From NCBI GenBank assembly GCA_049514555.1, contig JBEKUY010000003.1:186001-250000 (forward strand): a stretch of DNA of 64,000 nucleotides, given 5' to 3'. This stretch comes from JBEKUY01 sp049514555 (GTDB taxonomy: Bacteria; Acidobacteriota; Terriglobia; Acidiferrales; UBA7541). Shown piece after piece: positions 51,524-59,295 of the stretch (positions within the stretch are counted from its first letter, which is position 1; each line of letters starts with the position of its first letter). The notes beneath the pieces were generated by a model. That model was not told the DNA's origin and searched no databases. It saw only the letters and a program-made list of their open reading frames with translations. Position numbers and translations under genes: made by a program.

Positions 51524-52060
51524 CTAGGACAACGGAAAATCCCGGGCGCCGCCGGACGTGGCGACGTGTAGGATTCTCTGCCCTTGATCTTGTCGCAACT
51601 GGATTTCCGTGATGTTCAGCCAGAAGACCTTATGGGCTTGGGCCCCTTGGATGTTGCTGAGTGTGGGGAAGCCCCCGTCAGTTCCGGCCTCGAACGTCAC
51701 CTGCTGTTTGAACTTGATGGAAGTCCCACTGAGCTCTGTCTGTATTTCCTGGGAATTGGACACGGTCACTTGGCTGCCGGCTTTTGTGATGCTTTGAGCC
51801 GCTGCGAGCAGGGCCGATAGCGGGCCGTCCGTGGCGATATTCGATGCCGCCAGCGCCTGCCGCAGCACGTCCCCTGAGACGGTGACGGTAGCGCCGAGAT
51901 TGTTGAATATCTGCATGCCGATCGTCACGGGATCGGCCGCGCCTGCTTGCGCTTGAGCAATCACATTCTTCACGTCGTCCACAGTGAGCGCTGTGCTCAG
52001 GCTGGTTGGATCAAGGGCCGGGGCCTGGCCTGTTCCTGTTGATTGCGGATCGGTTGGCAT
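51524..52060 (-). CDS. Hypothetical protein (178 aa), Ala/Thr/Gln-rich
   Basis: Not recognised. It starts at an ATG with GGAGGGAAC upstream. The N-terminus is flexible (PTDPQSTGTGQAPALDP). A helical part follows (DDVKNVIAQAQAGAADPVTIG) and then beta-rich sequence (VTVSNSQEIQTELSGTSIKFKQQVTFEA) up to VFWLNITEIQLRQDQG. No signal peptide, Cys or catalytic motif is seen. A perfect TATAAT on the minus strand upstream supports expression. It faces the GH108 gene and is divergent from the activase set. Confidence 0.65.
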   Translation of the reverse strand: MPTDPQSTGTGQAPALDPTSLSTALTVDDVKNVIAQAQAGAADPVTIGMQIFNNLGATVTVSGDVLRQALAASNIATDGPLSALLAAAQSITKAGSQVTVSNSQEIQTELSGTSIKFKQQVTFEAGTDGGFPTLSNIQGAQAHKVFWLNITEIQLRQDQGQRILHVATSGGARDFPLS

Positions 52061-52172
52061 TTTGTTCCCTCCTCATCAAGACGGTTGGTGTTCAGGTCCG
52101 CCCACGCCCGCAGAAACTTCAGTAGATTGGCTCGCCTGGATGCATCGCGGACCTGAGAATCCCCCGCGCGGG

Positions 52173-52201
52173 ATTATACCCCTGTTGCGAATTAGTTGCA
52201 G
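52173..52201 (-). promoter_or_regulatory. Candidate promoter of the 178-aa gene
   Basis: A perfect TATAAT on the minus strand (52178-52173). The -35 region at 17 bp is weak (CTGCAA). The predicted leader is about 105 nt. Confidence 0.4.
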
Positions 52202-52349
52202 GTCTTACATTCCCTGGATGGTGGCTGGTAGCCCTTCATCGGTGCACGCCCCCAAACCCGGTCAATCAAGGCCCTTGAAATCAATATCCTGACACTGAGC
52301 CTGAGCACTGGATGGGTAGGGAAGGCTCTCTGCCTCTGCGATCAGGCCA

Positions 52350-52402
52350 GTTGCGACAACGTTGCGATTGTTCCTTGAATTCTGCCCCAGCTTGTATATC
52401 AT
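52350..52402 (+). promoter_or_regulatory. Promoter of the activase operon with upstream direct repeats
   Basis: TTGAAT (52375-52380), 16 bp spacer, TATCAT (52397-52402). Directly upstream lie two GTTGCGA repeats spaced by 11 bp (52350 and 52361), one helical turn apart, as in activator sites. Confidence 0.4.
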
Positions 52403-52639
52403 CTGAGCCGGGGGGATTCACTTCTACCACTACCAGGCCGTTGCTCGTGTCTCTCAGCCACACGGCTCAAGGTCGCGGAGTGGGGCTTTTACCGAACCGA
52501 AGGCTAATCTGGTCTTGGTCTCAGTGGCTGCAGCTTTCTGCCTTTTCCTGATTGTTTCCGTCGCTGTCGCCAACTGGTTCTGCCGCAGTTGCAGAGTGAC
52601 CTTCGCTCCGGAACACACCTAGTCGAGGGGGGAAGCCGT

Positions 52640-54166
52640 ATGGAACAGTTGACCACCGTCAATCACTACACTGCTTACAAGCCGAGGCCTTTTACCAGGG
52701 AAGAGCGGGACAAGGTGACGATTCTGTATGGCGGCCTCACCTGGAAGCACGAACGCCTGATCCAGGGCGCTATGCACAACATGAACTACAACGCCGAACC
52801 GCTCCCCAACATCGCCCGCGACGACCTGGACGCGGGCAAGGAATTGATTGATGTCGGCGCGTGCTGTCCAACCATTTTCACCACCGGAAGCTTGGTCAAT
52901 TTCCTCAAGAAGGAAGTGGCCGTCCATGGCAAGCAAGATGTCTCCAATAAATACGTCTTTCTAACGGCCGGTGCGTGCGGGCCCTGCCGCTTCGGCCAGT
53001 ATCACGAGTCCTATGCCATGGCGCTTGATGGATTGGGTCTCCGCGACTTCCGTCTTTTCCTCCTGGCCCAAGACGAGTTGGATCAGGGACCGAGCAACGG
53101 AGGCGGACTGGACATCAACCTGCCCCTGAGCCTCGGCTTGATCTGGGGCATCCTCTGCGGCGATCTGCTGATGGATTTGGAGTACATGACCCGCCCGTAC
53201 GAGGTCGTTCCCGGTCAGACGGACAAGGTTCTCAAGGAGAGCATCGAGTACCTCTATACCGTGTTTCGCGACCGGCCCGATAAGGGCAAGAAGTACAAGA
53301 CGCTCGCCTGGCATCTGATGAGCAACTACTTCACGCGCGCGCTCCGCGAGGTCCACAAGAAGTGGGCCGCGATCGAAGTCGACCACCTCCGCGTGAAGAC
53401 CAAGGTGAAAGTCACCGGAGAATTCTGGCTACAGACTCACGAAGGCGATGGCAACTACAACATCAAGCGCTGGCTGGAGCAGGAGGAATCCGAAGTCGTT
53501 CCTCCCGTTGTTGCCGTGTGGCTGCATTACCTGATGCACCCGGCCATTCGCCCCCTCGAAAACCGGAAGAAAGTCATTAAGCACCCGCGTGCGCAAGCGC
53601 TGATCATGCAGACGGTCGAGCGCATCTTCCGCGGCACCTACAACCGTTTTCGCAAGGCCCTCGGCAATCTTCCCAACGAACTTCCGGACCAAGTCGAACT
53701 CAAAGAATTGGCGGAACCCTTCTATCACTTCGAGTTGCGGGGCGGGGAAGGGCACATGCTGATTGGCAAAGCGCTCCATGCCTATCACCACAAGAAAGCG
53801 CACATGATTTGCGAGCTTTCCCCCTACTCGTGCATGCCGAACACCATGTCCGTCGGGTCCATGGCGAATGTGGTCGGAAAATATCCGGACCTGCTGTATG
53901 CCCCCATCGAGGTGAAGGGTGATTCTGAAGTTCATGCCCTGTCTCGATGCCAAATGATCCTCACCGAGGCCAAGCGGCGAGCCCACGCGGAATTTCAACA
54001 GGTCATGGAGAAAACCGGGCTGACGCTCGAGTCGATTGAGAAGTACGAGCGGAAGCATCCCGAAGTGCGGCGCGCCTCCTATCGCGTGCCTCACCTCGGC
54101 TATGCCGGCACTGCCGCCAACTACGTCGCGCATCTGGCGCGTGATTGCGGCCTGGCGAGGGGGTAA
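52640..54166 (+). CDS. 2-Hydroxyacyl-CoA dehydratase-like component of an activase-type system
   Basis: 508 residues; the ATG at 52640 follows GAGGGGGGAAG. It matches the C-terminal part of large 'acyl-CoA dehydratase activase-related' proteins: VGACCPTIFTTGSLVNFLK, then LTAGACGPCRFGQYHESYAM, and near the end CELSPYSCMPNTMSVGSMAN and GDSEVHALSRCQMILTEAK. The Cys residues in these motifs could bind a 4Fe-4S cluster, as in HgdB-type dehydratases. No specific substrate is known for this group. In related organisms I recall this segment fused to the activase domains in one chain; here it is a separate first gene, 52 bp before the ATPase gene. Confidence 0.75.
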   Translation: MEQLTTVNHYTAYKPRPFTREERDKVTILYGGLTWKHERLIQGAMHNMNYNAEPLPNIARDDLDAGKELIDVGACCPTIFTTGSLVNFLKKEVAVHGKQDVSNKYVFLTAGACGPCRFGQYHESYAMALDGLGLRDFRLFLLAQDELDQGPSNGGGLDINLPLSLGLIWGILCGDLLMDLEYMTRPYEVVPGQTDKVLKESIEYLYTVFRDRPDKGKKYKTLAWHLMSNYFTRALREVHKKWAAIEVDHLRVKTKVKVTGEFWLQTHEGDGNYNIKRWLEQEESEVVPPVVAVWLHYLMHPAIRPLENRKKVIKHPRAQALIMQTVERIFRGTYNRFRKALGNLPNELPDQVELKELAEPFYHFELRGGEGHMLIGKALHAYHHKKAHMICELSPYSCMPNTMSVGSMANVVGKYPDLLYAPIEVKGDSEVHALSRCQMILTEAKRRAHAEFQQVMEKTGLTLESIEKYERKHPEVRRASYRVPHLGYAGTAANYVAHLARDCGLARG

Positions 54167-54218
54167 TCGCCTTCGCGTAACGCTTACAGCTCGAATACCA
54201 AACGGGGGCCAACCATCC

Positions 54219-56543
54219 ATGGGGACCGATCGACTGGTTAGCATTCAGCCGCTTGCTGCAAATCCGATTGTTGCGAGAACCATCGCGCCGACTGGCGCAC
54301 CGGTCGCGAGAAGCGGGGGCAAGGTCTGCGGGATCGACGTGGGCAGCACGACTTGCAAATACGTCCTCGCTTCTTCGGACGGCGCGTTGGTGGCGCAGGC
54401 GTACGAACGGCACAACACCAGGCAGGCCGAGAAAATTCTGGATTTCTTGACGCGTCTCGAGAGCGAACACGGCCTCTCCCCCGAGCGAGACCCTGTCTTC
54501 TTCACCGGATCGGGAGCCGGCCTCATCGCCCCTCTCGTTGGCGGAAAGATCGTCCAGGAAGTCGTCGCCGTCGCCGCCGCTGTCGAAAAACTTCACCCCT
54601 CCGTGCGCTTCGTCAGCGAAATCGGCGGCGAAGACATGAAAACGATCTTCTTCAATGGCAACGGCCAAAACAAAACGAAACAAGTGCTGATGCAGAGTGC
54701 CTGTTCCGGCGGCACCGGAACCTTCATCGAAAAAACCGCTCGAAAGCTGGAAATCTCCTCCGAGCAACTCGCGGAAATGCGCTACACCGGCTACACCTTA
54801 CACAAGATCAGCAGCAAGTGCGGCATTTTTGCCGAGGCCGATGCCAACACCCTGCTGAAGGCCGGCGTGCCGGTGCCGGAGATTATCGCCTCCTTGTTTG
54901 AAGCGGTGGTTTATCAGAATCTTGCCACCCTAACCCGTGGAAACACGCCTCTTCCGGAAATCCTCTTGCTCGGCGGTCCCAATCTTTTCTTCAAGGGACT
55001 GCAGGAGGCCTGGCGCCACCATCTCGGCAAGGTTTGGAAAGAACGCAAGGTGGCCCTCTCGGATGGATCCGATCCAATGTCGCTGATTCGCGTTCCTGAC
55101 GACGCCCTCTACTATGCAGCCCAAGGTTGCGTCGAGGTGGCTTTGCGGGAACAGCAATCGGTTGGCGTTTATCTCGGGTCGCAAAAACTCCGTTGGTGGA
55201 TTGAAGAAGGCCAGTACGAAGAAAAGAAAAAGATCGGACGCGGCGGTCTCTGGAAGGATCCGGAAGAGCTGGAGTCCTTCAAGGCCCGCTACGCCGGAAA
55301 GAACGGCAACGGCAACGAAAAGAAGAACGGGCGCGGCAACGGAAATGGCAATGGGCATCACATCGCGCCGCTGCCGATGACTGCCGAATCCGGGAAGCTC
55401 GGTCCGGTTGTGGTCGGCTGCGATTTTGGCTCGACCACCGCGAAAGCCGTTTGTATGTCTCCGGACAAAGACCTTCTTTTCTCCTGCTACGCGCTCAGCA
55501 AAGGAAATCCCATCGAGGACGCCAAGGCGCTGTTCCGTCAGGTTCGTGAAGCCGTCGGCCAAGGCGAGATCCTCGGTTTGGCGATCACGGGTTACGGCAA
55601 GGATCTTCTGAAGGGGATCCTCGGCGCCGATTGTCCGGTCGTCGAAACCATTGCCCACGCCAGCGCCGGTTTGCACTTCTTCCCGGATGCGGACTGCATC
55701 TGCGACGTCGGAGGTGTCGACGTCAAGATCATGATCCTCAATAACGGAGCGGTCACAGACTTTCGCCTCAATTCTCAATGCTCCTCGGGCAATGGCGCCT
55801 TCCTCCAAGGTGTGGCGGAGCGCTTCAATATTCCCATGAGTGAAATGGCAGACGGCGCTTTCCGCGCGCAGGCCATGCCGCAACTTTCCATGGGCTGCGG
55901 CGTTTTCCTGCAGAGCGACATCGTCAATCAGCAACGCAAAGGCTGGCACGCGGAAGAAATTTTGGCGGGCCTCTGCGCCATTCTGCCCTTGAACGTTTGG
56001 ATTTACGCGGGTGGCCTCAACAACCTTCAGCAAGTTGGCAGGAAATACATTTTGCAGGGTGGGACGCACAAAAACCTTGCGGTCGTGAAAACGCAGGTCG
56101 ATTTCATCCTCTCGAAAATTCCCGAAGCCGAGGTGGTTGTCCACCCGTACTCCGGCGAGGCTGGCGCGATCGGGGCCGGCCTCGTTGCTTTGGATTGGTG
56201 GGAAAGGGGCGGACGAACGAATTTCCGCGGATTCGACGCCATTGAAAAACTCTCCTACAAGACGGCGACTTCGGTGGACACCGTCTGCCACTGGTGCCCC
56301 GTGACTTGCCAGCGCAGTTTTATCGACGTCGAGCTGCTGGGAGGGAAGGGGCGCGAGTGGAGCAAAGTTCCGCTGTCTGCGGGATGGGAACGCGTCATCG
56401 TCAATAATTCTTGCCCCAAGGGGCTGGTCGAAGATCTGAACGAAATGAAAGTCATTAAGGCCGAGATCGAGAAAACAAAAGGTGCCTATCCTAACGTTGC
56501 CGACTTGGTTCGCCAAGAAGCGTTCCGCCGCGCCGCGGTCTAA
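54219..56543 (+). CDS. Tandem BadF/BadG/BcrA/BcrD-type CoA-enzyme activase (two ATPase domains)
   Basis: 774 residues from the ATG at 54219. Two ASKHA-fold activase domains occur in one chain. The first has CGIDVGSTTCKYVLAS, SACSGGTGTFIEKTA and SSKCGIFAEADANTLL. After an Asn-Gly/Lys linker (about 365-385), the second has VVGCDFGSTTAKAVCMS, NSQCSSGNGAFLQG and SMGCGVFLQSDIVNQQ. Each domain keeps the two Cys that in HgdC-type activators hold a 4Fe-4S cluster across a dimer, so the chain could form an internal pseudo-dimer. Activators use ATP to send a low-potential electron to a 2-hydroxyacyl-CoA dehydratase. The C-terminal VCHWCPVTCQRSF segment adds further Cys. The substrate is unknown. Confidence 0.82.
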   Translation: MGTDRLVSIQPLAANPIVARTIAPTGAPVARSGGKVCGIDVGSTTCKYVLASSDGALVAQAYERHNTRQAEKILDFLTRLESEHGLSPERDPVFFTGSGAGLIAPLVGGKIVQEVVAVAAAVEKLHPSVRFVSEIGGEDMKTIFFNGNGQNKTKQVLMQSACSGGTGTFIEKTARKLEISSEQLAEMRYTGYTLHKISSKCGIFAEADANTLLKAGVPVPEIIASLFEAVVYQNLATLTRGNTPLPEILLLGGPNLFFKGLQEAWRHHLGKVWKERKVALSDGSDPMSLIRVPDDALYYAAQGCVEVALREQQSVGVYLGSQKLRWWIEEGQYEEKKKIGRGGLWKDPEELESFKARYAGKNGNGNEKKNGRGNGNGNGHHIAPLPMTAESGKLGPVVVGCDFGSTTAKAVCMSPDKDLLFSCYALSKGNPIEDAKALFRQVREAVGQGEILGLAITGYGKDLLKGILGADCPVVETIAHASAGLHFFPDADCICDVGGVDVKIMILNNGAVTDFRLNSQCSSGNGAFLQGVAERFNIPMSEMADGAFRAQAMPQLSMGCGVFLQSDIVNQQRKGWHAEEILAGLCAILPLNVWIYAGGLNNLQQVGRKYILQGGTHKNLAVVKTQVDFILSKIPEAEVVVHPYSGEAGAIGAGLVALDWWERGGRTNFRGFDAIEKLSYKTATSVDTVCHWCPVTCQRSFIDVELLGGKGREWSKVPLSAGWERVIVNNSCPKGLVEDLNEMKVIKAEIEKTKGAYPNVADLVRQEAFRRAAV

Positions 56544-57786
56544 AGACCGTTCGCAAATCCGCGTCGGAATTCCGAAGGTGCTGAATGTTTGGACGACTCA
56601 CCAGTTCTGGGTGGGTTTCCTGAAGGCCATCGGAATTGCCTCGGAGAATATCGTCTTCAGCTCCGATACGTCCGAAGAGCAGGGCCGTGAGTTCGGAAAG
56701 GGACGCGGCACCGTCGATTGCTGCTACCCCGTCAAATGTATCAGCGGCCACTACGGTGAATTGGTCTTCGGACAAAAGAAGAAGATCAACATTCTCCTGA
56801 GCCCCATGATTCACTCGCTGCCTTCCATCTTGCACGGTCATGTGGTGGACACCGTCACCTGCACCCGCGTGATGGCCGGGCCGGAAAATATCAAGGCCGG
56901 CTTTCTGAAAGAGCGGGATGTCTTCGGGGAGAATGGCATCACCTATGCCTCTCCATTCGTCAGCCTTGGCGATCGCCACATGGTCACCGGACAAATGTTT
57001 AGCGCGTTGAAAGATGTTTTCGATCTTGATCTCGAAGAAACGGAGCGCGCCGTTCAAGCGGGATTTAAAGCCCTCGACAAGTTCACCGAGAAAGCCCGCC
57101 GGCAGAGCCGCGAAATTCTCGAGTGGTGCGCTCGAAACGGGAAGCCCTGCATCCTCGTGCTTGCTCGTCCCTATCACATGGATACCGGCATCGGCCACGA
57201 AATCGAAGGCGAATTGCAGGCGCACGGGTACCCCATTTTGTGGCTGCAATACCTGCCAGGCGACCTAGACCTCATGAACTGGTTCTTCCAGCCGGATCTC
57301 CGCGCGGGACGCATCAAGACTCCGTTCGATATCAACGACGTCTGGACATCCTCTTACAGCAGCAACACCAACGAGATCATGTGGGGGGCCAAGCTCGCGG
57401 CGCGCTGCCCCTGGATCACCTGCGTGATTCGCCTCTCGAGTTATGAATGCGGGATGGATCAGCCGACCTACACGCCGACGCAAAAGATCGTCGAGGCTAC
57501 GGGAACGCTCTTCTTCAAGTTTGGCGATCTGGATTCCACCAAGCCGGCGGGTAGCATCAAGATTCGCGTCGAAACCATCGTTCACTACATGGCGAAATAT
57601 TCGCGGGAGATCATTCAGCGCAAGCTGGGCCTATTGTCGCCGAACTGCCCCCTGGCATTGCCGGAGGGCGAGCCGAGTGCATTGGCTTCATCTCCGTCCC
57701 CTGTGGCCGCGCCACCTGCGCCGCAAGAAGCCGTCGCGGATTTGCCCCCGTTTGGTTTTGATCCCGTGCCCTTGAAAAATGTGTAG
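56482..57786 (+). CDS. DUF2229 component of the activase-type system
   Basis: The frame opens at a GTG (56482) inside the preceding gene; a TTG at 56497 is an alternative. The family match begins at RVGIPKVLNVWTTHQFWVGF, then CCYPVKCISGHYGELVF, ILVLARPYHMDTGIGHEIEG and VIRLSSYECGMDQPT. DUF2229 normally follows the two activase domains in a single polypeptide, so this is a natural gene split or a frameshifted fusion (the overlap is 62 bp in another frame). The C-terminus (about 390-434) is Pro/Ala-rich and lies opposite the end of the next gene. It probably acts with the other two components. Confidence 0.75.
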   Translation: MPILTLPTWFAKKRSAAPRSKDRSQIRVGIPKVLNVWTTHQFWVGFLKAIGIASENIVFSSDTSEEQGREFGKGRGTVDCCYPVKCISGHYGELVFGQKKKINILLSPMIHSLPSILHGHVVDTVTCTRVMAGPENIKAGFLKERDVFGENGITYASPFVSLGDRHMVTGQMFSALKDVFDLDLEETERAVQAGFKALDKFTEKARRQSREILEWCARNGKPCILVLARPYHMDTGIGHEIEGELQAHGYPILWLQYLPGDLDLMNWFFQPDLRAGRIKTPFDINDVWTSSYSSNTNEIMWGAKLAARCPWITCVIRLSSYECGMDQPTYTPTQKIVEATGTLFFKFGDLDSTKPAGSIKIRVETIVHYMAKYSREIIQRKLGLLSPNCPLALPEGEPSALASSPSPVAAPPAPQEAVADLPPFGFDPVPLKNV

Positions 57787-58559
57787 CAGAAAGTGCCGCC
57801 CGGTTCGGTAGCGCGGTACATGTCGGCGATGCCCTTGTCCCAAGTCGCCGCGTCGATCAGGCCCAGCGCAAGCGCCTGTTCGCGCACTCCTTCCACCATG
57901 GCGATGAAGGTGTTTTTCGAAAAGCCTTCGACGAGCTCCGGCTTGCTGTCGTCCACATATACCATTCTTGGGCTCACGTGCACTTCGCCGAAACCGGCCT
58001 CCGTGAGCAACGGAAAAATGCGCCGGCCGATCAGCGCGTCGCCGCCCAGGCGCGCTTGAATCTCGATCAGGCACTGCACCGTGCGAGCGGCTTCCTGCGT
58101 CTGGGGATGGCAAAACCAGGAGCCGTGGTCGCCTTCGATGACCGTGATGGACCTGCCGGCGCGCAAAACCTGCCACAAACACCGAAGAGCCTTCAGCGGT
58201 TCGGACAGATGCTCGAGCATAAAGCAGACGAAAACGTGGTCGAAGCTCTGCTCTGCGAAGGGCAGATTGAACACGCTGGCCGCTCGGAAGGTGACGTTTC
58301 GGTGGCCGGCGGCCTGGACCCGCGCTTTGGCTCGTGCCAAGGAATCTGGCGAGACATCAACCGAGACGATCTGCGCCTCCGGGTTGCCGGCCGCCAGGAA
58401 AACGGTCTGGGCGCCGATCCCACAGCCGCATTCGAGGATGCGGCTGCCCGCCGGGTAGCGGGTGTCATGGTGCAGCAGCTCGCTCAGCGTCTTGGCCTGG
58501 TCGGCCAGTCGAGTTGCCTCTCGGCCAGAATATCCGTGGACGTAGCTTGAATCAGTCAT
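57615..58559 (-). CDS. Class I SAM-dependent methyltransferase
   Basis: 314 residues from the ATG at 58559; a TTG two codons earlier is possible. The SAM-binding motif I is ILECGCGIGAQTVFLA, followed by IVSVDVSPDSL (acidic residue for ribose) and FVCFMLEHLSEPLKAL. The fold ends near PGGTFCYTFFKGTG (about residue 265). The last ~50 residues are a Gly/Ala/Ser-rich tail that lies entirely opposite the end of the DUF2229 gene (172-bp convergent overlap), so the tail may be an accidental extension. The substrate is unknown. Confidence 0.8.
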   Translation of the reverse strand: MTDSSYVHGYSGREATRLADQAKTLSELLHHDTRYPAGSRILECGCGIGAQTVFLAAGNPEAQIVSVDVSPDSLARAKARVQAAGHRNVTFRAASVFNLPFAEQSFDHVFVCFMLEHLSEPLKALRCLWQVLRAGRSITVIEGDHGSWFCHPQTQEAARTVQCLIEIQARLGGDALIGRRIFPLLTEAGFGEVHVSPRMVYVDDSKPELVEGFSKNTFIAMVEGVREQALALGLIDAATWDKGIADMYRATEPGGTFCYTFFKGTGSKPNGGKSATASCGAGGAATGDGDEANALGSPSGNARGQFGDNRPSLR

Positions 58560-58629
58560 TTTCAATCATTTTCACGGAACATCTCGCGCGAGCACGGTTC
58601 CCACATGTTCACCGATTGGGTCCGATTAC

Positions 58630-59295
58630 TCAAGGGCGAGCCGCGGGACTATAGCGTGACTTGATGATCATCCACAGAAGACGCGCCAGCAGGAGCACGG
58701 CCAGGATGGCGGTGACGGTGAGCGGAGTGCGTACGCCGGGCTTGACCAACCACCAATAGTGGATGACGCCCGCGATGGCCGAGATGTAAATGACACGGTG
58801 CAAGAGCTGCCAGCGCTTGCCTCCGATTTTGCGCACAGCCCATGCCGTGGAAGTCAGCGCCAAGGGCACCATTAAAAGCCAGCCAAGCATTCCCGCAGTG
58901 ATAAACCGGCGCTTATAGACGTCGGCAATCATGCTGTGCACGTCGAAGCTCGAGAACAACCAAATATATGTGGTCAGGTGCAGCGAGCCGTAGAAGAAGG
59001 CAAAGAGGCCCAGCATGCGGCGGAAGCGGATGAGCCAGGCGAAGTGGCCGCTCAACCGGCGCACCGGGCTCACCCCCAGCGTGACGAGGAGGAAGCGGAG
59101 CGTCCAGTCGCCGGTGGTGTGGGTGATGGTGGCGATCGGGTCGGGGCCAAGGTCGTTCGCGAAGCCATGAACCACGAGCCACGCGAGCGGGAGCATGCAT
59201 GCGAGGAAGACGATAATTTTCAGCGCTAGAATGGCGCGCTTCGGCGGGGCAAACGTCGAACGCGGGGCCGCCGCAGGCAGGGTTCGCGCGTTCAG
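58630..59295 (-). CDS. msrQ: MsrQ, heme-binding membrane subunit of the MsrPQ system
   Basis: MsrQ passes electrons from the quinone pool or flavin reductase through heme to periplasmic MsrP. The frame has five to six membrane helices with the family motifs DPIATITHTTGDWTLRFLL, RRMLGLFAFFYGSLHLTTY and WQLLHRVIYISAIAGVIHYWW, whose His residues bind heme. The first ATG in frame (59196) would cut the first helix. A CTG at 59295 overlaps the msrP stop (C-TGA), has AGGAAA six bases upstream and gives 221 residues, close to E. coli MsrQ (211). The start is therefore uncertain; the end and identity are firm. Confidence 0.85.
   Translation of the reverse strand: MNARTLPAAAPRSTFAPPKRAILALKIIVFLACMLPLAWLVVHGFANDLGPDPIATITHTTGDWTLRFLLVTLGVSPVRRLSGHFAWLIRFRRMLGLFAFFYGSLHLTTYIWLFSSFDVHSMIADVYKRRFITAGMLGWLLMVPLALTSTAWAVRKIGGKRWQLLHRVIYISAIAGVIHYWWLVKPGVRTPLTVTAILAVLLLARLLWMIIKSRYSPAARP

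Larger units (their letters stand above)
52061..52639. other. Divergent regulatory region between the 178-aa gene and the activase operon
   Basis: 579 bp without a convincing gene. It holds promoter-like sequences in both directions, three copies of GTTGCGA (52184-52190, 52350-52356, 52361-52367) and a hairpin AATCCC...GGGATT (52158-52175). No known riboswitch was recognised in the roughly 230-nt leader before 52640. Confidence 0.4.

Noticed and set aside
52312..52551. 79-codon plus-strand frame in the region before the activase operon
   Set aside because: Ser/Arg-rich without fold-like pattern, no ribosome site, and it overlaps the promoter-like sequences.
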